From Streptomyces sp. GESEQ-4 (GTDB taxonomy: Bacteria; Actinomycetota; Actinomycetes; Streptomycetales; Streptomycetaceae), in the NCBI RefSeq assembly GCF_017948455.1, contig NZ_JAFFSU010000001.1, forward strand, positions 868,001 to 932,000: a stretch of 64,000 nucleotides of DNA, given 5' to 3'. Made by a program: the position numbers and the translations under genes. The stretch's first letter is position 1, and every line of letters begins with the position of its first letter. Shown here in pieces: positions 53,762 through 62,528 of the stretch. The notes under the pieces are model-generated. The model ran no database searches and was not told the origin of the DNA. It worked only from the letters and a program-made list of their open reading frames with translations.

Positions 53762-55021
53762 ATGAGTCAGGCCCGAGACCATGGTGGCAACCACTGGCCG
53801 ATGCGGCTCTTCAAGAACCGAGTGACCCGTCCTGGGCCTTCGGCCCGCAGGCGCGTTGTCGCGCAACTGGCCGCCGGTTTGCCCGTCCTGCCCATCCTGC
53901 CCGTGCTGATCGTCTCCGTCGTCGTATGCGTCGATCTCGCCGATGGAGCGGGGATGATCTGGCTGCCGCTGCTCGCGGCTGGGCCCGCCTTGGCCGCCAC
54001 CACCAACGGACCCCGCGGCGTGCTCTGGGTCGGGCTCCTCACGGTGGTGCTGTGTGCCACGCTGGGCACCCGGGACGGTGTTCCGGGCCGTGAACTGACC
54101 GCTGTGCTGTCCGCCCTGGTGGCTGTCGCCCTTGCGAGCGGCCTGGCCAGCGCGTTGCGCGGGCGCCGTGAACGGGTGCTCGCGGCGGTCCGCTCGGTCG
54201 CGGAGACGGCACAGCACGCGCTGCTCAAGCCGGTGCCGGCGACCGTCGGGCCGTTCCAGGTGGCGGTCCGCTACAGCGCCGCGGCGGCCGAGGCCCGTAT
54301 CGGCGGTGATCTCTACGCTCTGGTACCCACCCCGTACGGAGTGCGGCTGATCGTCGGCGATGTGCGCGGCAAAGGCCTGCCGGCCGTGGGAACCGCCGCC
54401 CTGGTGCTCGGTGTCTTCCGCGAGGCCGCCTACGACGAGCCCGATCTCCTCGCCGTGGTCGACAGGATCGAGCGGAGCCTGGCGCGCAATCTCGGCCATG
54501 ACGACTTCGTCACCGCCCTGGTCGCCGGGTTCCCGCAAGCAGGGCATCTGGAGGTGGTGAACTGCGGACACACGCCTCCGTTGCTGGTACACGCCTCCGG
54601 GAGGGTCGCGGCGGTCGAGCCCACGCATCCGGCCCCGCCCCTCGGACTGCGCGCCCTCACGGGTGACACGCCCGGCCTCCAGGTTCTGCCCTTCACGGAC
54701 GGGGATCAACTGCTGCTCTACACCGACGGGGTCACCGAGGCCCGGGACCGCGGCCGTGCGTTCTATCCGCTGACCGAGGGGCTGGAGCGCCACGTCTCCC
54801 ACGAGCCGGCGCACACCCTCGACGCGCTCCATGACGAACTGCTGGCGCATGTCGGCGGTCGACTGCACGACGACGCGGCGCTGCTCCTGATCCGCAAGCC
54901 GACGCTTTCCGAATCACGGGTTCCCGAAGCGACCGTTCCCGCGGCGACCGTTCCCGAGCCGGCGCACCTGCCCCGCGGCCGGTGCTTCTCCGAGGCCTCG
55001 GACATGGCTGCGGGCCGTTGA
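53762..55021 (+). CDS. membrane SpoIIE-type PP2C phosphatase
   Basis: 419 residues (ATG 53762; ATG 53801 also possible). Three or four membrane segments (about residues 35-125) precede a PP2C/SpoIIE domain: AVRYSAAAAEARIGGDLYALVPTPYGVRLIVGDVRGKGLPAVGTAALVLGVFREAA, GHDDFVTALVAGF, VNCGHTPPLLVH, LLLYTDGVTEARD and HDDAALLLI. The metal-binding Asp residues (GGDLY, GDVRGKG, TDGVTE, HDDAA) are intact. Such phosphatases act on anti-anti-sigma proteins. The C-terminal repeat PEATVPAATVPEPA is unusual and may be disordered. Confidence 0.88.
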   Translation: MSQARDHGGNHWPMRLFKNRVTRPGPSARRRVVAQLAAGLPVLPILPVLIVSVVVCVDLADGAGMIWLPLLAAGPALAATTNGPRGVLWVGLLTVVLCATLGTRDGVPGRELTAVLSALVAVALASGLASALRGRRERVLAAVRSVAETAQHALLKPVPATVGPFQVAVRYSAAAAEARIGGDLYALVPTPYGVRLIVGDVRGKGLPAVGTAALVLGVFREAAYDEPDLLAVVDRIERSLARNLGHDDFVTALVAGFPQAGHLEVVNCGHTPPLLVHASGRVAAVEPTHPAPPLGLRALTGDTPGLQVLPFTDGDQLLLYTDGVTEARDRGRAFYPLTEGLERHVSHEPAHTLDALHDELLAHVGGRLHDDAALLLIRKPTLSESRVPEATVPAATVPEPAHLPRGRCFSEASDMAAGR

Positions 55022-55051
55022 CTCGATCTGACGCACCCGGGACCGGGCTCC

Positions 55052-55630
55052 TCAGACATGCAGGGTGGGCCGGTAGACGAGCTCCTGGATGTGGCCGTCG
55101 AGGGTCCGGTGCTCGATCAGCTCGAGGTCGAAGTCGGCCGCGCCCTGGAAGATCGGGTCCAGCCCGGTCCGACCGGTGATCACGGGGAAGAGCGTCACCT
55201 GGACGCGGTCGACCAGACCGGCGGCCATCAGCGCCCGGTTCATGGACAGGCTGCCGTGCGAGCGCAACGGCACCTCGGACTCCTCCTTGAGCCGGGCGAC
55301 GGCGTCGACGGCGTCGCCGCGCACGACAGTCGCATCCGGCCAGTCGAGGGGGCCGTCCAGGGTGGTCGACACCACCGTTGCCGGCAGGCTCCTCATCCGC
55401 GTGACCCATGGGTCACGCACCTCGGACTCCTCGGTGCTCGAGGCCAGCATCCCGGCGAACGCCCGATACGTGTTGGCCCCGAAGACCATCCGCTGCTCCT
55501 CGCGGTACTGGGCGAGGCGGTGGGTGAGGAGCTCGGGGCCCTGCTTGCCCCAGTACCCGGTCCAGTCGCCGCCGGCGGCGCCGAAGCCGTCGAGGCTGGA
55601 AAAGACGTCGAAAGTGTAGGTAGCGGTCAT
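55052..55630 (-). CDS. dihydrofolate-reductase-family protein (RibD C-domain type)
   Basis: 192 residues from ATG 55630 (GAGGAGA upstream). DHFR/RibD C-terminal fold: TYTFDVFSSLDGFGAAGGDWTGYWGKQGPELL, MVFGANTYRAFAGML, PATVVSTTLDGPLDWPDATVV, LRSHGSLSMNRALMAAGLVDRVQVTLFPVITGRTG. Cousin of the protein at 31857 but not a close duplicate. Faces the phosphatase convergently (30-bp gap) and is divergent from the PucR regulator. Confidence 0.87.
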   Translation of the reverse strand: MTATYTFDVFSSLDGFGAAGGDWTGYWGKQGPELLTHRLAQYREEQRMVFGANTYRAFAGMLASSTEESEVRDPWVTRMRSLPATVVSTTLDGPLDWPDATVVRGDAVDAVARLKEESEVPLRSHGSLSMNRALMAAGLVDRVQVTLFPVITGRTGLDPIFQGAADFDLELIEHRTLDGHIQELVYRPTLHV

Positions 55631-55651
55631 CACGGTCTCCTCGAGTGCGGT

Positions 55652-55684
55652 TGATCGCCTGTCGGGGATACAGACTGGCGATCA
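55652..55684. promoter_or_regulatory. 33-bp dyad upstream of DHFR-like gene
   Basis: TGATCGCC (55652-55659) and GGCGATCA (55677-55684) are perfect 8-bp arms, with an inner CTGT...ACAG pair. The centre is 38 bp before the DHFR-like start on the minus strand. Probably an operator or promoter-overlapping site. Confidence 0.45.
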
Positions 55685-55796
55685 CGGCGTGACTCATCGG
55701 TCCGGGCGCGTGGCTCACCATGCTCCTCTGCCGTCCCCATTCCGCCCTGCGGATAGCATCAGGGGTCCGGCATGGCTCCCAGCAGAGGCGACGATC

Positions 55797-57446
55797 ATGG
55801 ATCCGGCCGCGGTGTCTTCCTCCGCAGCGAGCATCAGCCTGCGGCAGTTGCTGATGGCGCTGGGGGACTCGCTGGTGGAGGTGCAGGCCGCTCCGGCGGG
55901 GCTGGATGTCGAGATCCGTGGCGTTGCGCTGCTCGATCCCGAGGATCCGCCGACCGCGCAGCCGGGTGAGCTGGTACTCGCCATCGGTGCCCGTGGCCGA
56001 GCCGCTTCTCCCGTGCTGCGGGCCGCCGGGCGGGACGGCGCCGCTGCCGTGGTGGTCAAGCTGGACGGAACCGGCCAGGCCGCGGCGCTCAGCGAGACCG
56101 CTGCCGAGGCCGGGATCGCCCTGCTCTCACTGCGCAGCGATGCGCGCTGGGAGCAGGTGAACGCGCTGGCCCGGGCCGCGCTCGACGACGCACCGCCGGG
56201 TGAGTCCGGCCAAGGTGCCGAGGAGGGCGATCTGTTCTCGCTCGCCCAGACCACCGCGATCCTCACCAGCGGCATCGTCAGCATCGAGGACGCCGCGAAC
56301 CGGGTGCTGGCGTACTCCCGTACCACCGACTCCGACGAGGCGGACGACCTGCGGCGGCGTTCCATTCTCGGCTGGCAGGGACCGGAGGGGTACCTGGCGA
56401 AGCTGCGCGAGTGGGGCGTGTTCCAGCATCTGCACTCCAGCGACGAGGTGATCGCCATCGACAGCCACCCCGAGCTGGGCATCCGCCGCCGTCTCGCGGT
56501 GGCCATCCGGTCCGGGGACCGGCAGCTGGGCACCATCTGGGTGCAGGAGGGCTCGACTCCGCTGTCCGACCGCGCGCCCCAGGCACTGCTCGGTGCCGCC
56601 CGGGTCGCCGCGCTCCACCTCGTACGCCGGCGCCGAGAGCTGTCGGAGGACGTGACGCTCACCCGGACCCTGCTGGCCGGACTTCTGGAGGGGAGTACCG
56701 GGCCGCAGCCGCTCGCCACCCACCTGGGATTCGACGCCCGGCGCCCGGCCGCCGTGCTGGGCTTCTCGTACCGGACCACTGAGGCGCAGGAGACCGCGGA
56801 GGTCGTCGCCGCGCCCGAGCTGACCCACACGGAGGTCACCAACCTGGTCTCCGTGCACATCGCTGCCCGGCACCGCAGCGCCCTGGTCACCCAGGTCGAC
56901 CCCCGCATCTACGTGCTCCTGCCTCAGCTGCCCCGCGGCATCGACACGGACACGCTGCGCGGCTGGGCCCAGGAGATCACCGACGCCGTACGCCGCCACC
57001 TGGGCCTGCCGCTGCGCGGCTCGGTCGGCTGTCTGGTGCCCGGTCTCGGGGACGTCCCCGAGTCACGCCGGGAGGCCGACCGCATTCTCGACGCCATGGT
57101 GAGCGCCGGTGTGCCCACCGCCGTCGCCGCGCTTGTGGACATCCAGGCGGAAGTGCTGGTCAGCGAGATCGTGACGTTGCTCGCCGCCCACCGCGAGATA
57201 CGGGATCCACGACTGACCGCCCTGGTCGCGCACGACAGCCGGCACCAGGGCCGGCTCGCCGAGACCCTGCTGACGTACCTGAACTGCCTGGGTGACATAC
57301 GGGCCGCCGCCACCCGGCTCCATGTGCACCCCAACACCCTGCGATACCGGCTTCGCCGGGCCGAGGAGCTGACCGGACTCGATCTGAGCCGTCCCGACCA
57401 GCGTCTGCTGGCCATGCTCCAACTGCGGCTGCCGCCCGACGACTGA
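55797..57446 (+). CDS. PucR/CdaR-type transcriptional regulator
   Basis: 549 residues from ATG 55797. An N-terminal PucR domain (ISLRQLLMALGDSLVEVQAAPAGLDVEIRGVALLDPEDPP, PGELVLAIG) is followed by a GAF-like middle (LFSLAQTTAILTSGIVSIEDAANRVLAYS) and a C-terminal PucR-type HTH (LAETLLTYLNCLGDIRAAATRLHVHPNTLRYRLRRAEELTGLDL). These regulators usually govern nitrogen or amine catabolism. It is upstream of an amino-acid permease in the same direction, so that gene is the likely target. Confidence 0.9.
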   Translation: MDPAAVSSSAASISLRQLLMALGDSLVEVQAAPAGLDVEIRGVALLDPEDPPTAQPGELVLAIGARGRAASPVLRAAGRDGAAAVVVKLDGTGQAAALSETAAEAGIALLSLRSDARWEQVNALARAALDDAPPGESGQGAEEGDLFSLAQTTAILTSGIVSIEDAANRVLAYSRTTDSDEADDLRRRSILGWQGPEGYLAKLREWGVFQHLHSSDEVIAIDSHPELGIRRRLAVAIRSGDRQLGTIWVQEGSTPLSDRAPQALLGAARVAALHLVRRRRELSEDVTLTRTLLAGLLEGSTGPQPLATHLGFDARRPAAVLGFSYRTTEAQETAEVVAAPELTHTEVTNLVSVHIAARHRSALVTQVDPRIYVLLPQLPRGIDTDTLRGWAQEITDAVRRHLGLPLRGSVGCLVPGLGDVPESRREADRILDAMVSAGVPTAVAALVDIQAEVLVSEIVTLLAAHREIRDPRLTALVAHDSRHQGRLAETLLTYLNCLGDIRAAATRLHVHPNTLRYRLRRAEELTGLDLSRPDQRLLAMLQLRLPPDD

Positions 57447-57487
57447 CCCGGTTCCGCATTGGACGGACGTACAGCCATTGAGGGCGA

Positions 57488-57508
57488 GTTTGTTCGACCT
57501 TCACAAAC
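57488..57508. promoter_or_regulatory. candidate PucR-type operator upstream of permease
   Basis: GTTTGT (57488-57493) and ACAAAC (57503-57508) are perfect arms around nine bases. TTTG-N-CAAA type sites are the pattern expected for PucR-family activators as I remember it. A second dyad, ACCTCC-CACGA-GGAGGT (57569-57585), follows. Both lie within the 223-bp leader of the permease, which holds no other gene. Confidence 0.45.
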
Positions 57509-57669
57509 ACAGGGCCCCATGACCGCTCATACGCTTGCGCAAATCAATTTCCGCAGGTGATGCGGTTCACCTCCCACGAGGAGGTACCGCGCGCGCATCG
57601 CACCGTGAACGCTTCCGGAAATCGTCAGTGCCCTGATCGCCCGCTCCGCACGGCACTCCCAACCACCCC

Positions 57670-59145
57670 ATGGATGTCGACATGACTACACGTCCCCCAG
57701 ATTCTCTGGCCTCCGACACCGCTCCTCCCACCAGTGGTCAGCCTCCGGAGCAGCAGGCAGGTCTCCAGGCCGGTCTCAAGAACCGCCATCTGTCCATGAT
57801 CGCCATCGGCGGGGTGATCGGCGCCGGTCTCTTCGTGGGCTCCGCCTCCGGCATCACCGCCGCGGGCCCCGGCATCCTGCTGTCCTACGCACTGGTCGGC
57901 GCTCTCGTCGTCTTCGTGATGCGGATGCTCGGCGAGATGGCCGCGGCCAACCCGACCTCCGGCTCCTTCTCCGCGTACGCGGACCGGGCGCTCGGCCGCT
58001 GGGCCGGGTTCTCGATCGGCTGGCTGTACTGGTTCTTCTGGGTCGTCGTCCTCGCCGTGGAGGCGACCGCGGGCGCGGTGATCCTGGAAGGGTGGGTGCC
58101 GGGCGTACCGCAGTGGGCCTGGGCCCTGATCGTGATGGTGGTGCTCACCGCCACGAACCTGGCCTCGGTCGGCTCCTTCGGCGAGTTCGAGTTCTGGTTC
58201 GCCGGCATCAAGGTCGTCGCCATCACGGGCTTCATCGTGCTCGGCGGACTGGCGATCTTCGGTGTGCTGCCCGGCTCCGACAACGCCGCGACGGGCTTCG
58301 GCAACCTCACCGAACACGGCGGCTTCCTGCCCAACGGGCCCGGAGCGATCCTCACCGGCATCCTGCTGGTCGTCTTCTCCTTCATGGGCAGCGAGATCGT
58401 CACCCTCGCCGCCGGTGAGTCCTCGGACGCGGCACGGGCGGTGGCGAAGGCCACCCGGAGCGTGATCTGGCGGGTCGGTGTCTTCTACGTCGGTTCGATC
58501 CTCGTCGTGGTCGCCCTGGTGCCGTGGAACGACCCCTCGATCGAGAAGAAGGGCTCGTACGTCGCCGCCCTCGACTCGATCGGCATCCCGCACGCCGGCG
58601 AGATCATGAACTTCATCGTGCTGACCGCCGTACTGTCCTGTCTCAACTCCGGCCTCTACACGGCCTCCCGGATGGCCTTCTCGCTCGGACAGCGCGGCGA
58701 CGCCCCGCGATCCTTCGTCCGGACGAACCCGCGAGGTGTCCCGCAGGCCGCGATCCTGGCCTCCGTGGTCTTCGGCTTCGTGGCGGTCGCCTTCAACTAC
58801 CTGTGGCCGGACACGGTGTTCCAGTTCCTGCTGAACTCCTCGGGCGCCGTCGCGCTCTTCGTGTGGCTGGTGATCTGCTTCTCGCAGCTGAAGATGCGGG
58901 GGATCATCCTGCGCGAGAGCCCGGAGAGGCTCGTCGTGCGGATGTGGTTGTTCCCGTATCTGACGTGGGCGACCATCGCGATGATCGCGTTCGTGCTCGT
59001 CTACATGCTCACCGACGACAAGGAGGGCGGCGGCCGGAGCCAGGTGCTCCTGTCGGTGCTCGTCGCCGCTGTGGTGATCGCGATCTCGTTGGTCCGGGAG
59101 CGGTCCCGCGGGAAGGACACGGAGGAGACGGTCGTACCGCGGTAG
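57670..59145 (+). CDS. amino-acid permease, AAT/GabP-like family
   Basis: 491 residues (ATG 57670; ATG 57682 possible; no strong RBS at either). Twelve membrane segments with the APC signature near the first helix: LKNRHLSMIAIGGVIGAGLFVGSASGITAAGPG, then YALVGALVVFVMRMLGEMAAANPTSGSFSAYADRALGRWAGF. The consensus sequence in helix 8 region (NSGLYTASRMAFSLGQRGDAPRSF) fits gamma-aminobutyrate, asparagine or D-serine type transporters. It is likely controlled by the PucR regulator before it. Hydrophilic N-terminus of about 35 residues. Confidence 0.9.
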   Translation: MDVDMTTRPPDSLASDTAPPTSGQPPEQQAGLQAGLKNRHLSMIAIGGVIGAGLFVGSASGITAAGPGILLSYALVGALVVFVMRMLGEMAAANPTSGSFSAYADRALGRWAGFSIGWLYWFFWVVVLAVEATAGAVILEGWVPGVPQWAWALIVMVVLTATNLASVGSFGEFEFWFAGIKVVAITGFIVLGGLAIFGVLPGSDNAATGFGNLTEHGGFLPNGPGAILTGILLVVFSFMGSEIVTLAAGESSDAARAVAKATRSVIWRVGVFYVGSILVVVALVPWNDPSIEKKGSYVAALDSIGIPHAGEIMNFIVLTAVLSCLNSGLYTASRMAFSLGQRGDAPRSFVRTNPRGVPQAAILASVVFGFVAVAFNYLWPDTVFQFLLNSSGAVALFVWLVICFSQLKMRGIILRESPERLVVRMWLFPYLTWATIAMIAFVLVYMLTDDKEGGGRSQVLLSVLVAAVVIAISLVRERSRGKDTEETVVPR

Positions 59146-59247
59146 CCGCCGCGGATCGCCGACAGCGGCCGGGGGGTGGGTGTGGGGCCTTCGTTCCCCA
59201 ACCCCACTCCTTCCCGGTTGCATCGAAATTGCGCTACGTCCCATGGG

Positions 59248-60027
59248 TCAGCCGGTGAGGACGTCCAGTGCGGCGGCGTGCACGCCGGGCGCGGCGGCGA
59301 GGTAGCTCTTGGTGGCCGGCTCCCATGGTTTGCCGTCGAGGTCGGTCACGAGACCACCGGCTTCCTGGACCAGGAGCACGCCTGCCGCGTGGGAGCGGAC
59401 GTTGTCGAACTGCCAGTGCAGGTCCATCCGGCCGGCGGCGACCTGGGCGAGCTGGCCGGTGACCGGTACGGAGACCTGCACACACAGAGCGGAGTTCAGC
59501 ATCGCGGTAAGGGCGGCGCCCATCCGCTTGGCGAGGTCGGGGTCGTGGCCCGGCTTGGCCTGACCGGTCCCGGCCAGTGCGCCGTCGAGCGAGGTCTTGG
59601 CCGAAACCTGAAGCCGTACACCGTTGAGGAACGCCCCACCGCCCTCGGTCGCGGTGAACAACTCGTCGAGGACCGGAGAGTAGACCACGGCCAGGACCGG
59701 GCGGCCCTCACGGACGAGGCTCACGCCGATGTTCCAGTCGGACATGCCGTGTACGGCGTTGACGTTGCCGCCGACCGGGTCGATGAGCCACCACTCGCCC
59801 GCGGCCATCGGTCCCGATCCGTGTTCGTCATTGAGCCAGCCCGCGCTCGGCAGCGCCTCGGTCAAGGCGGGACGCAACGTGTCGACGACGGCCGCGTCAT
59901 TGGCCTGGAGGTTCTCGAGCAGTTCGGGGAGGCCGGACTGGCGGGACTCGGTGGAATAGCGCGTCATCATCCGGGCGCCGGCGTGGCGGACGGCGGCGAC
60001 GGTCGCGGCAAGCAGTTCCTGGTTCAT
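59248..60027 (-). CDS. inositol-monophosphatase-fold protein
   Basis: 259 residues from ATG 60027 (GGAGGAC upstream). IMPase/FIG superfamily fold, e.g. LLAATVAAVRHAGARMM, WLIDPVGGNVNAVHGMSDWNIGVSLVREGRPVLAVVYSPVLDELFTATEGGGAFLNG, and AAGVLLVQEAGGLVTDLDGKPW. The metal-binding motif DPxDGTxN reads DPVGGNVN, with Gly where the second Asp should be, and the upstream GEE motif reads NDEHG. Activity on inositol phosphate is therefore doubtful. Starts 55 bp from the divergent LysR gene. Confidence 0.82.
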   Translation of the reverse strand: MNQELLAATVAAVRHAGARMMTRYSTESRQSGLPELLENLQANDAAVVDTLRPALTEALPSAGWLNDEHGSGPMAAGEWWLIDPVGGNVNAVHGMSDWNIGVSLVREGRPVLAVVYSPVLDELFTATEGGGAFLNGVRLQVSAKTSLDGALAGTGQAKPGHDPDLAKRMGAALTAMLNSALCVQVSVPVTGQLAQVAAGRMDLHWQFDNVRSHAAGVLLVQEAGGLVTDLDGKPWEPATKSYLAAAPGVHAAALDVLTG

Positions 60028-60082
60028 GGGGGTCCTCCGGAGTTGATTGAGGTGGATCTGTGTCTGGCTAGGATTTACTTCC

Positions 60083-60982
60083 ATGCAATTGGACTTGAAT
60101 CTGCTGACCGTGCTGGACGCCCTGCTCGAGGAGGGCAGCGTGATGGGCGCGGCCCAGCGGCTGCACTTGTCCTCGCCCGCGGTCAGCCGCACCCTCGGCC
60201 GACTGCGCGCCGTCACCGGGGACGACATCCTGGTGCGCACCGGCCACTCCATGGCCCCCACCCCGTACGCGCTGTCGGTGCGAGAAGACGTGCACCGGCT
60301 GGTCCGGCAGGCGCACGAAGTGCTCTCGCCGATCCGTGAGCTGAACCTGGCCGAACTGGAGCGCACCTTCACGATCCAGTGTCACGACGCGGTGGCCGCG
60401 TCACTGGTGCCGGTGCTGGTCGGCAGGATCCAGCAGCAGGCTTCCGGGGTGCAGTTGCGGGTGCTGGCGGAGAACCGCGTCGACACCGACGATCTGCGAC
60501 ACGGCCGCGTCGACCTGGAACTCGGTGGCGGCAGGCCCACTCAGCCCGAGTTCCGGTCCGAGCCGCTCGGCGACGACCGGCTCGTCGTGGCGATGCGCGC
60601 CGACCACCCGTGCTCCGTCGCACTGGACCTGGCCTCCTACGCGGCGCAGCCGCACGTGGTGATCTCCCGGCGTGGCCGCCTGACCGCGCCGATCGACGAC
60701 GCGCTGGCCGCCGATGGCTTGCGGCGCCGGGTCGTCGCGGCGGTGGCCACGGTGTCCACCGCCCTGCAGATCGCCGCTCGCAGTGACGCGCTGGTCACCT
60801 GCACGGAGATCCTCGGCCGCCCGCTCATCGAGGCGTTCGGCCTGGTCGCCCGGCCGCTGCCGATCGAATCCCCGGCGGCGACCATCAACTGCAACTGGCA
60901 CCAGCGCTACGACTCCGATCCCGCCCACGCCTGGCTCCGCGATCAGGTCCGGGCGTCGATCGAGGAGATCACCGCCTGCTGA
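60083..60982 (+). CDS. LysR-family transcriptional regulator
   Basis: 299 residues from ATG 60083. N-terminal winged helix (MQLDLNLLTVLDALLEEGSVMGAAQRLHLSSPAVSRTLGRLRAVTGDDILVRTGHSMAPTPYA) and a substrate domain of the NodD/NagR-like group (ERTFTIQCHDAVAASLVPVLVGRIQ, LELGGGRPTQPEF). Divergent from the IMPase-like gene, the standard position for its target, but the following NAD(P)-binding gene, encoded convergently with zero spacing, is another candidate. Confidence 0.92.
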   Translation: MQLDLNLLTVLDALLEEGSVMGAAQRLHLSSPAVSRTLGRLRAVTGDDILVRTGHSMAPTPYALSVREDVHRLVRQAHEVLSPIRELNLAELERTFTIQCHDAVAASLVPVLVGRIQQQASGVQLRVLAENRVDTDDLRHGRVDLELGGGRPTQPEFRSEPLGDDRLVVAMRADHPCSVALDLASYAAQPHVVISRRGRLTAPIDDALAADGLRRRVVAAVATVSTALQIAARSDALVTCTEILGRPLIEAFGLVARPLPIESPAATINCNWHQRYDSDPAHAWLRDQVRASIEEITAC

Positions 60983-61591
60983 CTACTCCGCCAACGGCAG
61001 GGCCACGGCACCGGGAAAACCAGGCGCCTCGGCTTCGTCGAGCATCGCCGCGGCGACGGTTTCCCGGCTGACCCGCGCACCGAGGTCGAAAGGAGGCGCG
61101 GCCTCCAGGCCGACCGTGCGCCGACGAGGGCTTTCCGGCCCGTCGGCAAGCATCCCGGCATGGAAGACGGTGCCCCCGGCCGCGAGAACGGTGTTGTCGG
61201 CTTCGACCTTGTCCGCCAGCCGGTCGCCCAGCACCGTGGCGAGCACACCCGCGCCTTCCCCCGCCACTTCGGCCGACTTGCCCGTGCCGTAGGCGCCGAG
61301 CCAGATGACACGTCGAGGGCCGGCGGCGACCACGGCCCGGGCGCCTGTCAGGAGAACTCCGGCCCGGTCCGTGCCGAGCGCGGAAAGGACCACGGAATCC
61401 GCGTCCACGGCGCTGGCGATACTGGCCGCGTCGTGCACATCACCCGCCACTTTGCGCAGGTGCGGGGAGTCGGGCAGCGCGATCCGCTGGGGATCACGTG
61501 CGATGGCGGTCACGGTGTGACCACGTCGCAGCGCCTGTCGGGTGAGGACGATTCCGGTCCGGCCGGAGGCCGCGAGGACGGTGAGGTTCAT
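60983..61591 (-). CDS. NAD(P)-binding Rossmann protein, NmrA-like
   Basis: 202 residues from ATG 61591. MNLTVLAASGRTGIVLTRQALRRGHTVTAIARDPQRI is an NAD(P)H-binding loop of the atypical SDR/NmrA type (GxxGxxG in slightly altered form), followed by DVHDAASIASAVDADSVVLSALG and RVIWLGAYGTG. The catalytic Tyr-Lys of classical SDRs is missing, so a redox-sensing or flavin-reductase-like (BLVRB) role is more likely. Its stop codon abuts that of the LysR gene. Confidence 0.8.
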   Translation of the reverse strand: MNLTVLAASGRTGIVLTRQALRRGHTVTAIARDPQRIALPDSPHLRKVAGDVHDAASIASAVDADSVVLSALGTDRAGVLLTGARAVVAAGPRRVIWLGAYGTGKSAEVAGEGAGVLATVLGDRLADKVEADNTVLAAGGTVFHAGMLADGPESPRRRTVGLEAAPPFDLGARVSRETVAAAMLDEAEAPGFPGAVALPLAE

Positions 61592-61614
61592 GCCGAGAAC
61601 GCTAGAGATCCCGC

Positions 61615-61652
61615 AACTTAACATCAAGTGCAAGTATCTGACTTGATAAGTT
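61615..61652. promoter_or_regulatory. large inverted repeat upstream of NAD(P)-binding gene
   Basis: ATCAAGT (61623-61629) and ACTTGAT (61641-61647) are perfect arms 11 bp apart; outside them AACTTA (61615) faces AAGTT (61648-61652). The site is unusually AT-rich and lies 24-61 bp before the start codon, an apt operator position. A MarR, TetR or HxlR repressor would fit, but none is adjacent. Confidence 0.5.
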
Positions 61653-61844
61653 ACTCAGACGCAATCAATGTGGGAACTCCCCATGCCCTCGTGGAGTGCG
61701 TCGCCATGCCAAGGAGGAGGTCCCTGGGTCACCACCGGCGTCAAGCGCCGCCCGCACGCCCGCTGCGGGCGCCACGTCGGACACAGCCGCGGCTGACGGC
61801 GGCTGTGCGCAGGCAACTCGCCGCGGGAGTAGCGGGCGGAACGG

Positions 61845-62468
61845 TCAGTCGATGGCTGTGTCCGCTGCGACGGCAGCCCTGCGGCGGCGGAGGTGACGTA
61901 TGCCTTCGATGGCACCGGTCACCACGAACGCCAGTCCGACACCGACGGCGATGGCCAACAGCGTGTTCTCCTGGAACAGGACGCCACCGAAGTAGCCGGT
62001 GAGTGCGGTGTAGGCGCTCCACGTGGCGGTGGCGAACGCGACGAACAGGACGTATTTTCCCAACGGGTAGCCGACGAGCCCCGTGGACAAGGTGGCCAGG
62101 TAGCGCCCCACCGGGATGAACCGTGTGGTCACCAGGATGAAGCCGCCGCGAGCGTCGAGTTCGCGGGCGAACCAGTCGTGTGCCGTCCGGCGTTTCGAGC
62201 CGGGTGGCAGGCGCTTGAGTATGCGTTCACCCAACAGTCGTCCGACGGTGTAGGGAACGAGATCGCCGAGAAGGGCGCCGAGCGTCGTGGCGGCGATGAC
62301 GAGCACGATGTCCGTCTGCCCGGTGGCGGCGTAGACGCCTGCGACGATCACGACGGGTTCGCTCGGGATCAGCGGGAGGAAGGAGTCGAGGAAGGACACC
62401 GCGATGAGTACCGCGTACAACCACGGTGAGGTGATGACCGATTCGGCCAGCTCGAGCCAGTCGATCAT
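61845..62468 (-). CDS. DedA/VTT-domain membrane protein
   Basis: 207 residues from ATG 62468 with about five hydrophobic segments. DedA signature: FLDSFLPLIPSEPVVIVAGVYAATG, ATTLGALLGDLVPYTVGRLLG, and FARELDARGGFILVTTRFIPVGRYLATLSTGLVGYPLGKYVLF (the conserved Gly-Arg-loop). DedA members act as undecaprenyl-phosphate or phospholipid flippases and affect envelope stress and cationic-peptide resistance. The 253 bp downstream (61592-61844) holds no gene except the operator listed before. Confidence 0.9.
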   Translation of the reverse strand: MIDWLELAESVITSPWLYAVLIAVSFLDSFLPLIPSEPVVIVAGVYAATGQTDIVLVIAATTLGALLGDLVPYTVGRLLGERILKRLPPGSKRRTAHDWFARELDARGGFILVTTRFIPVGRYLATLSTGLVGYPLGKYVLFVAFATATWSAYTALTGYFGGVLFQENTLLAIAVGVGLAFVVTGAIEGIRHLRRRRAAVAADTAID

Positions 62469-62528
62469 AAGCGCCAGGCCTTGGTCGGCAGGTGCGGATG
62501 GATGGTCACGGGCTCTCTCTCGATAGGG

